In this document: positions 25,351 to 38,935 of the stretch, piece after piece
Layout of the letters: every line of letters starts with the position of its first letter
How positions within the stretch are numbered: position 1 is the first letter of the stretch
Assembly: GCA_037954665.1 (NCBI GenBank)
Contig: JBBMOL010000182.1
Coordinates: 62,001 to 126,000 of the forward strand
DNA: 64,000 bases
Reading direction: 5' to 3'
Origin: Laguncularia racemosa
Lineage: Eukaryota; Streptophyta; Magnoliopsida; Myrtales; Combretaceae
Program-made: the position numbers and the translations under genes
Notes under the pieces: model-generated
Database searches by the model: none
Told to the model about the DNA's origin: nothing
Seen by the model: only the letters and a program-made list of their open reading frames with translations

Positions 25351-27880
25351 GTTTGGAATGAGGGGATGAATTGGGGAAAAAAAATATAAGAGAAAAGAAT
25401 TATGAGAGTATATTATTCTTTTTTGTGTTTGAGAATTAAGGAAAAGAAAATGAAAGGAATGTTAATTATTATTGACAGATGACGTACTCATATTGTGTGT
25501 ACATGAATGAAAATATCTAATACATGAAACATATAATCAAATCATAACGATTCATCCACCTATAAATTTTGTAATGAAAAACATAAACTAAAGTACTTTT
25601 AATGTGTCTCAATTCATAATGTTATTGTTTCTCTTTTCACTAATAAATTTCTATTGTATAGATTATGTTTAAATCTAAAATAATCATTTTTTTTTTTGTT
25701 GTTTCTCTTTTCTCGGAAAGTAACCACATGTTGCTTTATTCTACTTGCATCATAAGAAAAATATGGTAAATTAAATCTTAAAAACTTATGCTTTGCCTCT
25801 CAAATCGTAAAATTCTAACCTTAATAATAATAAAGAAACCCTAAACCAAAAGAAGAAGAAGAAAGGAAGAAAAAGAGTAAAAAAATGCAAAAATGATATG
25901 AATAATTTATAAAACATGGGATATTTCTTTATAATTTTCCATCTTAGTTATATATTTCAGTTTTATAATTTTAACAAATAAATGGGAAAATTATATTTTT
26001 AGTTTTCAACATTTATTTATTTTTCTATTTAAGTCAATGTTTTCAAAACTTCATTAAAAAAAGGACTTTTGTCAAATTTATTAAGTTTTTTTTATCAATA
26101 TATGACACGTATCAACTTCAAATTGATTTATATAATCAAACTATAGTAATACATTTAATACACATAATAAACCTCGTATACTGAAGCTATAGTAAATACT
26201 CATTAATGTATGGTAATTATTTAAGTTTTTTTTTTCTCTTTCATACTGGATCCATCCAACCTAAAGACTAGTGTTCATGCCACTAGACTATAAGAATCTT
26301 GGTAGTAATTAGTTAAGTTAAACTATAGTAAATAGATATATACACAGTATATATACACAAAAAATTAGAGTAGAAGGGCTAACTTTTGATATCTTACCTG
26401 CTCTTATGGAACTTCAATTTTGATTTTTATCAAATAATCCTTGATAATTCTTAAATATAGTAAATATACATTAATTGACAATAATAATGACTATTATCTA
26501 TTATATCAAAGTAGGAGAGTTGACTTTTAATGTCTTGCCTTTTCTCATAAATTTTAATTTTGAATTTTATCAAAAAATCTCTAAATGAAGAAAGTAAAGG
26601 ATTATAAAAAATTGTAATAAATAAAATTTAAGCAAATTTACTTCTTCTTTTTTTTTTTTGTAATATCTTCAAGAAGGAGAAAATAAAAGGTTGATTTGAT
26701 TAGTCTAATTAAACTTAAGAAAAAAAGATGGTATATAAATTCAAAATTTCACCATTTTTATACTATTAAGATCTTAAAAAACTAATACTAATTGTTCCCT
26801 AATTTGAAAAATAATTGAAGCTCAAAATGTAAAAGTAATCCAAATGCAAAGAAGTTTAAAAAAGATAGAATATATATAAAAGAATTTAGTATGAAGTTTA
26901 GCTAAAAGAAATTGGATATAAAGGGTATTGAGTGAAACTAAAAAGTTAGATTTAAATAATTAAATAACAAGTGCATGTTATAGTAAAGATAAAGTTATTC
27001 ATGATGTATGAAAGTGAAGTCAAAGTTGGTTGTCATTGGGAACTATAAAAACTTGAGATCTCATGTACTAATTTGTTAAGAACCCACGAATAGGGCAATT
27101 ATTATATAAAGAATACAGGTTGTATGAATGATTTTAATAAGAATTCGTAATACTTTTAAGAACCACCAATATCGGCTCTAAAGTAAGGTTATAATAAACA
27201 TGAGTAGTAAGAATCATTTTTTTTTCTTAAATCATAATAGGAACTTTCGATATAACAAAAAAAGGGAAAAACAAATTTACCTTTTTATTTTTGTTTGTTG
27301 ATGGATAGAATAATTTGGACTTAACTACATAATTTTGTTAATATAGAAATAGTGAGATAAAAAGAGATTGATTTGTGAGCTTCTACATTCTAAAAAAGAA
27401 GAGAGGGAATTGTTAGAAAGATAATACATATATTTAGAAGCTGAAAATAATTTTCCATATTGGTAAACGGATAACTATTGGTGAAATAATGAGACAAAAA
27501 TAGCCATTTCTAGTGTAAATGATGAATTAAAGTAATTGATATTTATAATTCAATATAAAAGCATGTATTGTAAGATAATAAATAGTAAATAGCATAAATA
27601 TTAATATATTACAAAGAGTGATTAGGGCAAATAAAATATTGCACTAAAACTTATAAGGTCAATTGCTTAAATAATATTGATTAAAAATAAAATAAGATAA
27701 TATAAATTCAATTGTTCTTTTTTTTTTTTCCTCCTATTTCCTTCCTATTTAGAAGGGAGTACGGGAAACTTTCTCTATATATTCCTTTACTCCTTGTTTT
27801 CCTTTTCTAAGCTAACAATAGATTCATAATTTCTTCCGTTCATTCCCTCCCACCCCATTCTTTCCTTTCTCTTTCCTTCA
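25351..27880. mobile_element. Probable 2.5-kb AT-rich insertion in the duplicated SKIP22 promoter
   Basis: The sequence separates two blocks that are adjacent at 18391-18689. It is very AT-rich and has no recognisable protein motif. The left edge (GAATGAGGGGATGAATTGGGG, then AGAATTATGA) and the reverse complement of the right edge (GAATGGGGTGGGAGGGAATG, then AGAAATTATGA) look loosely inverted, as in hAT-like non-autonomous elements. Exact ends and target duplication are unresolved. Confidence 0.35.
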
Positions 27881-28105
27881 TCCCAAATCTGGTGTTAGAA
27901 TCCATCGACTTATCTCCTCTTAACAAGTTAACAAACATAGGGTGAAGTCCAGAATTACCCACCCTTTACTCTTCCTCCGGCACAAGTTGTATAAAATGCT
28001 TTGCGAATGAGTAGACCAAAACTATACGTGCATTACATGCTTCTGCTATCCTATGTTACAACATCCTGCTTCCATTTTCCACCATTATTGAGCATAAGCG
28101 TCGCC

Positions 28106-29178
28106 ATGAAGCTCAGGCTCCCGATCCGTGGAGTCCAAACAAACCCTAAAGCTCGAAATCCCTAATCCAACTACATACACACTTCACCAGCTTAAGCAAC
28201 ACCTTACCCAAACTCTCAATCTCAATCTAAACCCTCGTGTGTCTCTCTTCATTTCTCCCTTAAGAAGAAGGACGAACTCCTTCCCTCTTCTCCTGAAGAT
28301 TCCCTCCAAACCCTGGGCCTTGTTTCTGGGGACCTCCTCTATTATACCCCAAACTCAAATTTGTTCTCATCTCCCAGTTCTCAAACCTTAGGCCCTAATT
28401 CAAAGAACTCTAAGTCCGTACAGTGGGGAAGTGGAGAAAGTTCAAATCTTAATATGATGGGTTGTGAAAAAAGCTCCGATTTAGAACCCAATTCCTCGTT
28501 GAACTTTCAAACACGAGGAAAGAGTATGGGAAGTGTGGAATCTGATGAAGGTAGATTTCAAGAGACAAATTTAGGTATCGAAGTTGATCCTGGCACATTG
28601 AAGTTAATTGTGAATAAGTACTCCAAGCCATACATTTTGAGGAGGGTTCTTCGACGAGATTTGGGCAAAGATGGCGCTTGTGGTGATCATTGGCTTCTAG
28701 TCACTGCGGCTCGCGCGATTATGTTGGAGTCAGGTTTTGTCGGTTCCGATTCTCTGACAGGGGCAAAGGGTGATGCTTTTTACCTTCCTGATGTTTGTCC
28801 ATCAGCAGCATTTACCATATCGCTGAGGTACAGTTTGCCAGAGCTATTGGATGGGAATAATGCGAATGTTGGTGGTGTTTTATTGAAGTATTCGAGTCTT
28901 GGGAATTTTCTTAATGTGTATGGATATCTGGAAAAGGTCCATGGCAAATCGGTTGTGCTGCATCGAGTTTGTTTGGATGCGAATAGGTTTGCAGCACCAA
29001 CTCTGGGTGTAATGATCGCAAATTATGATAACGAAGATGGTGCAAGTGGAAGTGGTGATGCTGTTGATAGGCTGTCCACTTTGTACCATGTAGAGGAAGC
29101 TTTTACATTTTGGAGGATTGTAAAGGATGGTCTGGTGTTGCCATTGTTAATAGACCTGACTGAAAGGGCTTGTTTAGG
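28106..29178 (+). pseudogene. Truncated SKIP22-like duplicate lacking the F-box
   Basis: It is a paralogous copy of 18690-19970. The ATG at 28106 is conserved, but an extra C at about 28121 shifts the frame at codon 6, and a second shift occurs near 28235. From 28361 the original frame is open again for 270 codons. It lacks roughly 200 bp of the acidic linker (after NMMG) but keeps the FP/PI31-N-like domain (LIVNKYSKPYILRRVL, then RAIMLESGFVG, then FWRIVKDGLVLPLLIDL). Homology stops abruptly at GGGCTTGTTTAGGAG, just before the F-box, and unrelated sequence adds 15 codons to a stop at 29227. A product starting at an internal ATG (288 codons at 28361-29227) would have the FP domain alone. I consider it a pseudogene, though the long intact frame is notable. 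Confidence 0.85.
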
Positions 29179-29227
29179 AGTTAGGACTCCTATATTATGT
29201 GATATAGGCCAACTTAAGTGCAAATAA

Positions 29228-32200
29228 GACCCGACTCTTGAACCTATATTTCACTTATATTGTCCTCTTTGAAGTGATCGGACCCAACTCCACTGAAAAA
29301 TTAAAGTAAAGCTCATATTTATTTATTTATTTTTATCCAGAATTCAGTTTTTATTAAATAACATATAAATATTAAGACTCGAAAATTTATATTTGGTCCA
29401 GTAATGTCTAAATCTTTATATATATATATGCTTATTCAATTTTTTTTTTCGAATTTTAGGGTTCTCTAATTTTTTCAATTTTTGGGGTTTTTCTTCAATA
29501 TTTCATTTTTTTTAATTTTCTACTTAGGCTTTTCACTTATTTTAAAGTTTTTTTTTTGATATTTTTATAATTGTTCAATTTTTTTATATTTTTTAATTTT
29601 TATATATTTATATTTTAAAGAAGGGTAAAAATAAAAATCTATGATAAATTTGTGATGAGTTCTTAAAAAAAAAAAAACTTTTTCAACTGCATTAAAAACA
29701 ATAAATTTTCGGATATCTTCAGTAAAACAAAACAATTCTATCTAATTGCTCTAGTCTTCTTTTCTTTTCAGTATTCCCTCCCCCAAATAGGGGACAAAAA
29801 AAAAAAAAAAGGAAAATCAAGCCATGGCAGCTTACTAGGGACTCTTACTACCGGCGGACATGTACATAAAACCACATAAACTTGAGCAACCAAAAAAAAA
29901 AAAAAACCACATAAATTACCAAAACCTAAGAAACTAATGCAGTGGTTTGGCCAAAATTAGTTCAAGTGTTTAAGCTTGTTATAGTTTCTTTTCCATATTT
30001 TAGTCGTGTGACATGATCACTACCTAATTTTAGTATTTCTTTTGTTATTAGAGGCGAGAAAGAAAAAGTATTAATCTTAAGTAATTTGATATATTTATAT
30101 ATATAAGATAAAGAAATTTAAAAAAGAAAAGTAAATTAAAAAAAATCCTATTTTTTATTCTATAACATCCTTAAGTCCATTGTCAACGTTACCACTTCAT
30201 ATAATCAATGACAGATAATGTTGAAATAAATTTTAAAGAATAACAAGAACATAAATAAATAAACTAAACAAGCATAGAAATAGAATTATAGAAATATGAT
30301 AAAAAAGCATTCATTAAATCTTGTAATGACCTAGTTGTGCATAGCATGGGTTTGCTTCCATCAACGTATGCCTGACATTTCTATCAAGTCTCCTACGTGA
30401 ATATAATGCTCTAGTCACTCTACTCATCTACTTCTTCATTTCCCTTACATTTGAATAAGTTCGTACCAAACTAATTGGTTAAAGCCTCAGGTTTAGTCAG
30501 TGGCTTAAACACTTTGCTAAGGATGATGCTCCTACCTGCACTCCCATTCACTCAACACACAAACTACTTCCTTGAGTCTCTAGGTTGAAGCCGTGGTTAT
30601 GACTACTTGGGAGCTAGGAGGCATAATAGCTCATTTTAACTTTGACCAATGCTTCTCCCATTGTTATATCATCGACATTACATGCACCGTTCGTTTATAT
30701 GCTAACCTACCGCCCACTTTCAAGGTAGATGACTAGATATTGCACTTACGGTTGTCTATACCATTAACCACTGACCCTCGGCCACCCTCAAATATAAACT
30801 CCCTTTTGAGCTTCTAGATCATCCTTTACCTTATTACAATTTTCTTCGTACCTCAAGCCCTAAATAAACTCTTCTCTTGCTCACTTCCTTACATTTTCAT
30901 TTATTACTCAACCCAACACAAAGGTTATTATTTTTTGTCTCTCGTATAGTACTTTCACAACATCTTTAAGGGCTACAATGATGTATCACCCCCTTCAATC
31001 CCACTAATCTTCACTATCTCTCCGTACCAACCCCCTAATATCCCTTGTCACCAACACCGTAACATCCCTTTAACTTAAGTCCTACTGATGACCCTTGCCC
31101 CTTCTCCTGTCCTATTCGTTACCAATATGGCTATCCTTATTCATGTAATCTCCCCTTACTAGTTATATTGCCCATCTATTAATTGCCTATGTGTATCGAT
31201 GCACTCATTTAGAGTTATCCCTCGTCATCCATGGTTAATCTTTTCCTTACACTTACAACCCTCACCAGTTATGTCACATCTTGAAACTAAAAAGGGAATG
31301 AAAATCCACCATGTGTTCTATAAAAATAAAACACATAAGGCTATTAAAATTATTGAATTATTTACAATCTAATTATTATTAGAATTTCAATATACATACT
31401 AATAAAGTGGAAACTAAATGATGGATTACTCTAGTTAGCATCATCCCAAATCTTGATTGAGAATCAAATCCAATTAAGTACTTATATTAATTAAACAATT
31501 TATTAGACCATATAGAATAATATTAATATATGTATATGACTAAGTCATGATTACCTAATTATATAAAACTTTTATTAGTTAAGATTATAAAACCGTATAT
31601 ATACGAAATCAACTCTTACTATCTTGAATAGCAATAACTATTATAATATTGTGAATCGGCACATGAGCAGCAATGATGAAATGAATTAGCAGTCAGTAAG
31701 GAATTTAACAAAAAGCCGGTCATCTTCATCACTTTCGGCGACCGGACATTAACTATATCAAGATTTAACAAGCAGATCAACTTCTCTATTTGAAGATAAA
31801 ATCGGAAAAATGATTGATAAATTAGCGAGCACATAATAACAAGTAAATATAATAATACTTATTAAACAGTAAAAAATAACATTTTCATAATACCAGAACA
31901 GAATAGCAGGTCATCAACTTCAGTATAAGCAACCAGAAAACTGATCAGCACGTCGAAACATAACAGCTTGATTCAATTTTTCAAAACTATTGTATATACT
32001 TATAGTGGTAATTAATTAACTACCTAAGACTCAATTAAGTTTAGGAACTTAGCTCAAATGAATTCGCACCACGAAGTTTATCACCGCCATCTACTTTGTC
32101 CTCAACAAGATACCGGCGGACTCCGAGCTCGACATATGAAATCCAAGACGGGAAAACAATGGTGCATTCATGATCAATTTAGTAATTTAAATTGCACCAT

Positions 32201-34020
32201 ATAAAATAAATTGACTAACAGTGTTTGGTATCAATATTTTCTTTTTGTCAAGTAAACCGAACTTCATTAGCAAATAAATCAGGGTCTTCTTCTCCAATCA
32301 TTGCAACTCAAACTTAAGATCGAATATAATATCATCCACTTTACTCGAATGTAGATCATAGATTACCTCGATTGAAAATTATCTACGGATTCAACTACTG
32401 ATCTCCACCGTTCGATTCGTCGACCACGGATGACGCCACCGTACAGCAGATCGACCACTGGAAAACACTGTTGGCAACCGCTTCATCTCATCAGGCCTTC
32501 ACTTTCGCAATCTACTCGGCTTTCCAGAAACCAACAACGTGTAAAACAACTCGTCCTCAAAAATCGATTCTCGTCGGAAAATCAAATCTCATCGGAAGAC
32601 TTCATTTTCTCCTGTGCGGCAAGGAAGAGATCGGAGATGCTCCAAGCGTTCTTCGAAAATTTCTTCGATTTAAAGTTTCAAAGACTCGTCTTATCTCGAA
32701 GGTTCTCTGAGTTCTCATCGTTCGTCGATTGCGAAAACCATCAAGCTCTAAAGATTTATGAGCTTTGGTGACAAAGATGAAAAGAGAGAGAGAGGAAGAG
32801 AACGAGGAGTTTGTCTCGAAGTTAGTCATAGAGAGGGCGTAGCCGAGATGAAATATTCTGCGGGGGAAGAGACACAGATATGGATGTCACAGCATCAATT
32901 GGGACGAACTGAAAAATTACATCAGGTTTAATATACTTGTCGGATTACATATTTTCATATGTACGGTTTTTTTCAAATCCACTTATTTATGAATCGACTC
33001 CATGTGTTAATATATTTGTCAAATTACACATTTTTATATTTTCCTCATAAAATCATAAATTAAAATCAAATCACATTAATCATTGAGAGAATGAGAGTGA
33101 ATAAGAATATTAGAGTTTTTTTTTCAAAAGTTAAAATAAGGAAGTAGTATTTTTATTAATTATAACTTTTTTAATTACATAATAGTTTTAAATATATTTA
33201 TATATGTTAATTATATTTAGCTAAATTTAAGTTTTTCATTATTTTTTTTTAAATCCTAAAAATTGATTTGAAATCTTATAAAATTTTAAATCATTCTTTA
33301 AAATTCATCTCAAACCCTATAAAGTTTTTATTATATCCAATGGATCAGATATTTTATAATGATCCGATGGCATTCCTAAAGAGAGAGAGAGGAATAAATA
33401 AATATATAAATATGCTAGAGACTTAATTAATTTAGAGAAGGACAAAAAGAGGGAAAGAAAGTTATTAGAGGGAGAGTTTGTTACGAGGTGAAGATAAAAT
33501 AATAATAATAATAATAAATCGGGGGAATTAGTACAGAGGAGGTGTATTAGAGCGAGAGGTGATAAATAATAAATGGAGAGTGGAAACGAGATTTGAGACG
33601 GGCGAATGTAATCAAGAGAAAAAGAAGATAATTAGCTAGTGGATAAGTAAGTTAGAGAGAGGAAAATAATATATCAAATAAATTTTATTAATAAACTATA
33701 GTTAAACTATGAAAAATAACAATTGAAATAAACTATTTTAATAATGAGTAAAAGTGTTAGTGGTTATTGCTTATTTATTAATACATATTAATGATAATAT
33801 AGTTATTTCTATTATATATATCATTCGAATCATCTAGTAAGGATTTGATTAAATAACCATCCCCTTATTTTTTCTTTTTTATAACTTAAATTTTAATATA
33901 TGCTACTCTTGTTAAATTATTTCTCAAATTTATTATTATTATTATTATTTACCTTTGATTTAGGTTTTTTCAAGTTATCTCTCCAACCCCACCAATTTCT
34001 TCCCTTTTGCATTCATTAAT
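29228..34020. other. Intergenic sequence, no gene recognised
   Basis: AT-rich, with a less AT-rich stretch at 30330-31280 full of stops in every frame I tried. A GC-richer block at 32040-32880 has overlapping open frames at 32430-32771 and 32471-32710 but no domain I know. An (AAT)n run is at 33499-33520 and a (TTA)n run at about 33930-33950. Confidence 0.5.
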
Positions 34021-34029
34021 TACATGTGT

Positions 34030-34230
34030 GCATTGACACACTTAGAAAGGGTTGAGTAGAACCACCAACCCGACTTGAATCAAACCGATCCAATTGATTT
34101 ATGAACCATGAACCAACCCATTCATGAATTGGCCTGTGATAGCTGGTTTAAACTAGTTGAGGACTCGCTAGTTAGGTGGGACAAGACCGAGTAGGCTTTG
34201 CCTATTGGCCGAACCGATGGGTTGACCAGT
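34030..34230. repeat. hAT-like subterminal repeat region
   Basis: The sequence alternates GGGTTGAG, ACCAACCCGAC, AACCAACCCAT and CCGAACCGATGGGTTGACC motifs. Such arrays are typical of plant hAT element ends, and the position about 0.8 kb upstream of the transposase remnant fits. No precise terminus was defined. Confidence 0.3.
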
Positions 34231-34989
34231 CTATAAATAAATAAAAAAAACCCAAAATCAAAAGTCAACATTGGTAGACTATAAGAAGAAAAGCAAAGGA
34301 AATTTCTAGTGGATAATTTCTACAACCATGCAAAGAGCAAAAGCGAAAGAAAAAGTAAAGAGTAAAAAGAAAACCAATCGATAAGGAAATTTGTCAAAGA
34401 AGGTAGCAAGCAGAAGCAATGTGAAATTATTTGTCTAACAAAAGGGTAAGTCAAATTGCATGCGTTGTAGGTGGTAGGCTTACAAGCTTTAATAAAAAAA
34501 ATGCGTGAAAGCACATGTATATTTTGAATTTGAATGTTGTTAGGTTGGAAAAAATTTTTAATGTTTGAACATTTTAAAAATTTTGAACATTTGCGAGTAA
34601 GTTTTATATATGTTGTGTGCACATTTATTCAGTTCTCCATGTTATGAAAAAAAAAAAGAAATCATTCTCTTCTCCACTCATTTTGTTTTTGTGCTCTCAT
34701 TGATTTAATTCTCCACTCAATTCCTTTTTATACTTTTCACATTTTTCAATTTGTTTAGCTTACAAATACTTTTGTTATCTTTTTTTTTGCTACCTACATA
34801 TAATCGTCTTCTATCGAATGCATTTTTTTCAATATCTACATAACCAAATTACAGTTTTTCCATATCAGTATTTATCTTTATACTAAATGAAAAAAATGTA
34901 AGTTTCTTTCCTAGTTCATTTTCTAGTAGGAAGGGAACTTCTAGAAAAGGTCATAAGGAAAAATCTATTCAACATGAACGTGTGTAATT

Positions 34990-37095
34990 TTTTGATGTGG
35001 AAGATTATGACTTTCATGACTTCACCAATGAGCATTCAGAAGATTTAATAATGTCTTCCCTAGAATTTGAGCACATGACCCCTAGTAGACAAAGTGAACC
35101 GTTGTCATGGAGGACAATGAAGAGGAGGAGGAAGAGGAAGAAGAAAATTATGTCTAAGAAGTGCCAAAAGAAGAAATATTGAGCTATATATTGGCAAAAT
35201 TGGTTCTAACGGTAAGCCACCCATACTATTTAGATTTGATATTTTTATTAAATATTTTCATAAAATTATAGGGAAAGATGAGAGTACCCAAGCATATTAT
35301 ATTGCTACTATTGTCAATCAAGTTACGCATACAAAAAGGGGAGAGCTACAAAACATTGAAGAAGCACATACAATCAAAGCACCCAACGGAGTTCAATATA
35401 GATAAATCATAGCAACAATCTCAACCTAATGGTCCACAGTCGTCAGGCCTATTTTGGTATTCTATTGAAAGGCAAAAAATTACATTGACAGAATGCTTAA
35501 CTAAATGTCACATATCATGGAGCCATACATCTTCTATTCATCACTTAGAATACAAATGGAAAGCTCCGAATCCAAGCTTACAAAGGTATGAGTTGAAAAC
35601 TATGCAACAAACCATTGCGAAACTTTATCACACTAGTAAGCATAAAACTATTACATTAATTCTCTTAATATGCAAGTTTTTATTTGTGTAGACATATGGA
35701 CCGATCCATAACAGGATGATTCTGGTATGAGAATTCAATGTCATTGGATAGATGATATATGGCAAATACAAAAAAAGACTAATAGTTTTTAGAATTTTTA
35801 AAAACACCATACTGCACAAAATATTTTCTAGATAATAGGTATTATTTTAGGTGAATACTCATTGATAAAGAAAGATATTTTTAATCGGTTTTGACAATAC
35901 GGCCGCAAAACACTGCATTCATTGATGAACTTGAAACATTATGCCAACTCATGCTAGGTGGGACCTTTTTTCATATATGATGTGTTTGTCATATTTTAAA
36001 TCTTTATGTAACAGATGGTCTAAATTATTTAGATTTTAAGATGTTTCCCATAAGACAAGTAGTTACCTTTTCAATTGACTATCCATTTGTAAGTAAAGCA
36101 TTGAGAAAATTTTGCATTGATAACGGAATACAACCTAAAAACTTTGGAAAAAATGTTAAGTATAGGTAGAATTCAACTTATCGATTTCTGCAAAATACAG
36201 TCTTCTATAAAGATGTGTGGTGTTCTTTCGCTATGATAAACATCCCAGACATTCCATTGCACCTCAGCAATTAGGATGCTTGCACCAAGTTGAATGTGCT
36301 TATAGTTTTTCACAAGTGTACTATAATATTTTCTCAAGTGTACCAGATTAGTATTCATTTTTTTCCTAATGAATGTTGCGAATATATTATTAGTATTGCT
36401 TGAAACTCGAAATGACCAATTTCTTCAAGTAGCTGTTAATGAAGTGGCTGCAAAATGGTTACTATATTATAGGTAAATTTTTGTCATTTATCTTGTTACT
36501 TCTATTTTAAATCTGCATTGCAAGAAAGACATGTTTTTTGAATATTTCAATATGTATTATCAAATCATTAACACATTTTTTGACACACAAGACACATGTG
36601 TTGTTATTGTGGCACAAGAATCACAACAAGCAATCTAGGTAATAGAAGACTTATTTTCTAACTTTTTAATTGTGTATGGTGGTTAAATTCTCACTACCCC
36701 TCACCATCTGTTACCTCACATGGTCCTGCATATGGTCATACCTTCCTTGTGTAATGAATGTTGACACAAAGGTTGAAGCGATAACATACCGATTTGGGTG
36801 AATATATAGAATTTGACCACTATTTTAACACTAAGTTTGAATCTAGTGACAGTAGTATCACAAACTTCAATATCTTAGACTGGTGGAGGAGATATGAGAA
36901 GACTTATTTGATTATCTTTTGAATGACTCATCAAGTTCTTGCTACTCCTACATCAACAATAGCTGTTGAACAAGTGTTCAGCACTACAAGCCTTATCATA
37001 GTACAATGGTGATCAAGCCCATTGCCCGTTAACATTAAGGCACCAGTTTGCATGGGGGATTGGTTCAAAGTAAGAAGTGGAATACAATAGTCATA
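34990..37095 (+). pseudogene. Decayed hAT transposase (RICESLEEPER/ZBED type)
   Basis: Conceptual translation across several stops and shifts gives the parts of a plant hAT transposase in order. There is an acidic N-terminus (34997-35182), then a BED zinc-finger end (KGESYKTLKKHIQSKHP-like, about 35335-35395). A catalytic-core stretch follows (DNTA..., then VCHILNLYVTDGLNYLDF at about 35885-36040), then NSTYRFLQNTVFYKDVW near 36170-36225. The C-terminal dimerisation motif (WWRRYEKTYL, then ATPTSTIAVEQVFSTT) is at 36880-36995 and ends NIKAPVCMGDWF near 37035-37070. Intact relatives catalyse cut-and-paste transposition, and domesticated ones act in the nucleus. With several stops, this copy is dead. 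Its 3' end lies about 100 bp before a copia LTR. Confidence 0.82.
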
Positions 37096-37195
37096 CGGAA
37101 CGTTTAGTGACGAAGATGAATACTTCAGCGACTTTATCTTGTCGTGGGAAAGCTTCGCTGGCTCAACTCCAAATCTCACATAAGATGCAACAAGT

Positions 37196-37368
37196 TGAAT
37201 GGTATTTATTTTCATTGTGCAATTATAGTTGTAAATTGGAGAATTGTTTTTCTGTATTGATTCAAATAATATACAAGTTTATATATACATGACCTAGATT
37301 ATAGATGAAGAAAGGGAATAATTTTTAAAAAAGGAAAGAAATAATATAACTTATTTATAATGTTTACA
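37196..37368 (-). repeat. Copia 3' LTR (short)
   Basis: On the plus strand it starts TGAATGG and ends TTTACA, so it has TG...CA ends. It is bordered on the right by a purine-rich stretch of the minus strand (GAAATAGGGA), as expected for a polypurine tract next to the 3' LTR. The LTR is only about 173 bp. Part of it (37284-37368) recurs at 39850-39920. Confidence 0.6.
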
Positions 37369-38935
37369 TCCCTATTTCATAACGCTCTCCTTCAAGCTAG
37401 AGTTTAGATGTTGATCATGCTTAACTTGCCACAAAGATAATTAACCTAAGGTCCATGTAGAGCCTTGTAAAGAGATCTACTAGTTGCTCCCTAGTCTTCA
37501 CATATCTTGTAGAGATCAAATTTTGTTGTATCTTCTCTCAAATAAAGTGACAATCAATCTCAATGTGTTTAGTTCGCTCATGGAATACAAGATTAGATGC
37601 AATATAAGGTACAACTTGGTTATCCCACCACAACTTTGCTAGCATTGAAATCTTAAGCTCAACCTCAATTAGTCACTGATATATCTATAACACTTCATAA
37701 GTAGATTGAGCCATAACTCCATATTTTAATTCTACGCTTGATTTAGACACAATATCTTGTTTCTTACTCTTTAATGAAATCAAATTTCCACCAAAGAAAA
37801 CATAATAGCTAGTAATGGATTTTCTATCTATTTTAGATCATGCCCAATCAGTATCTAAAAAATATTCTATACTAAATTGACTAGGGAAGAAGAGGCACGT
37901 GGTGTAAAAATGTTAAAAAGATTATGACTAGTCATATGATCAATAGCACCTAAGTTAATGACCCATTGTGAGGTGGAGAAACCAAGCAATTATCTGGATT
38001 ACCTAGCTCGGCAAATATAATGATAGGATGTGTTGAAGTTTTTAATGTTTTCTGATACTAAAGGAATTTAGCAAATTCACTTACAAATACATTAACTATT
38101 TGTTCTGAAGATGGACAATATGGAGTAGAAATAGCTGCAATATGAGCTGAGTGAGGCTTTTAAGTTTTATTGAGTAGTTTTTGATAGGTGCACTTGGTTT
38201 GACCACACTTATGACAATAATAGCATTCAACTTCCCTTAAAATTTGACTCTGACTACTTCTTTTGTTATAATTCTAAAAAGAGGATTTTGAGATTCCCAG
38301 TGTATCATTGCAACTAACAAGAGCACTAGAAGTTGAAGCAAAAGAGATGATAGAAGTATTTGCTTCTTTTTGAAGTAGTGCAAACCTCATGTAAAGAAGA
38401 AATATTGGTACTAGATAGAATATAAGACTTAGTAAACTCAAATTGAGGAATAAGTCCTACCAAGAAACTCATAATTGCCATCTTCTCCCGTTGTAATTGT
38501 TATACTTTGATATCAATACTAAATGGCAACAAAACATTCAATTCTTGATATATCTTTTTAAATTTCATAAAATATGATTAAAGAGATTGATCATTTTGCT
38601 CAAGACAATAAAATTCCTTATACATTTCATATATATAAGAGAGATTTCCCTTTCTAGAATATAGGAATTCTAAATATTCCATTAATTCTTTGACATACTC
38701 ACAATGATTAATCAAATTAATCGCCCCAGTATCAATACAATTTCTGATTTACAAAAATAATTTAGCATCATCTTTTAACTATTCCTTATAAATACCATCA
38801 ATTGGAGGATCATCAATAAGATGATCATCTCTAAAAATACTTCATAAGTATATTTTGATAGTTTTACATCAATCTAGATAATTTGAATAATTTAATTTAT
38901 GTTATGTGATTCGAGACATCACCAGAATAGCATCA
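37369..38935 (-). mobile_element. Ty1/copia retrotransposon remnant, internally deleted
   Basis: The minus strand encodes, with stops and shifts, a gag protein followed almost directly by RNase H. Gag has LINHCEYVKELMEYLEFLYS at about 38640-38725, NVLLPFS near 38525, a SFLVGLIPQFEF motif and a damaged zinc knuckle (CYYCHKCGQTKC) at about 38190-38235. RNase H has DTDWA, KIDRKS, YVFFGGNLISLKSKKQDIVS and VELKYGVMA (37860-37700), then WWDNQVV, HERTKHIEIDCHFI and STRYVKTREQLVDLFTR (37630-37460). Integrase and reverse transcriptase are missing, apparently deleted between about 38130 and 37870. The element cannot move on its own. Confidence 0.88.

Noticed and set aside
32430..32829. Overlapping open frames in a GC-richer block
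   Set aside because: There is no recognisable domain or consistent frame. It may be a gene or transposon fragment, but nothing supports a call.
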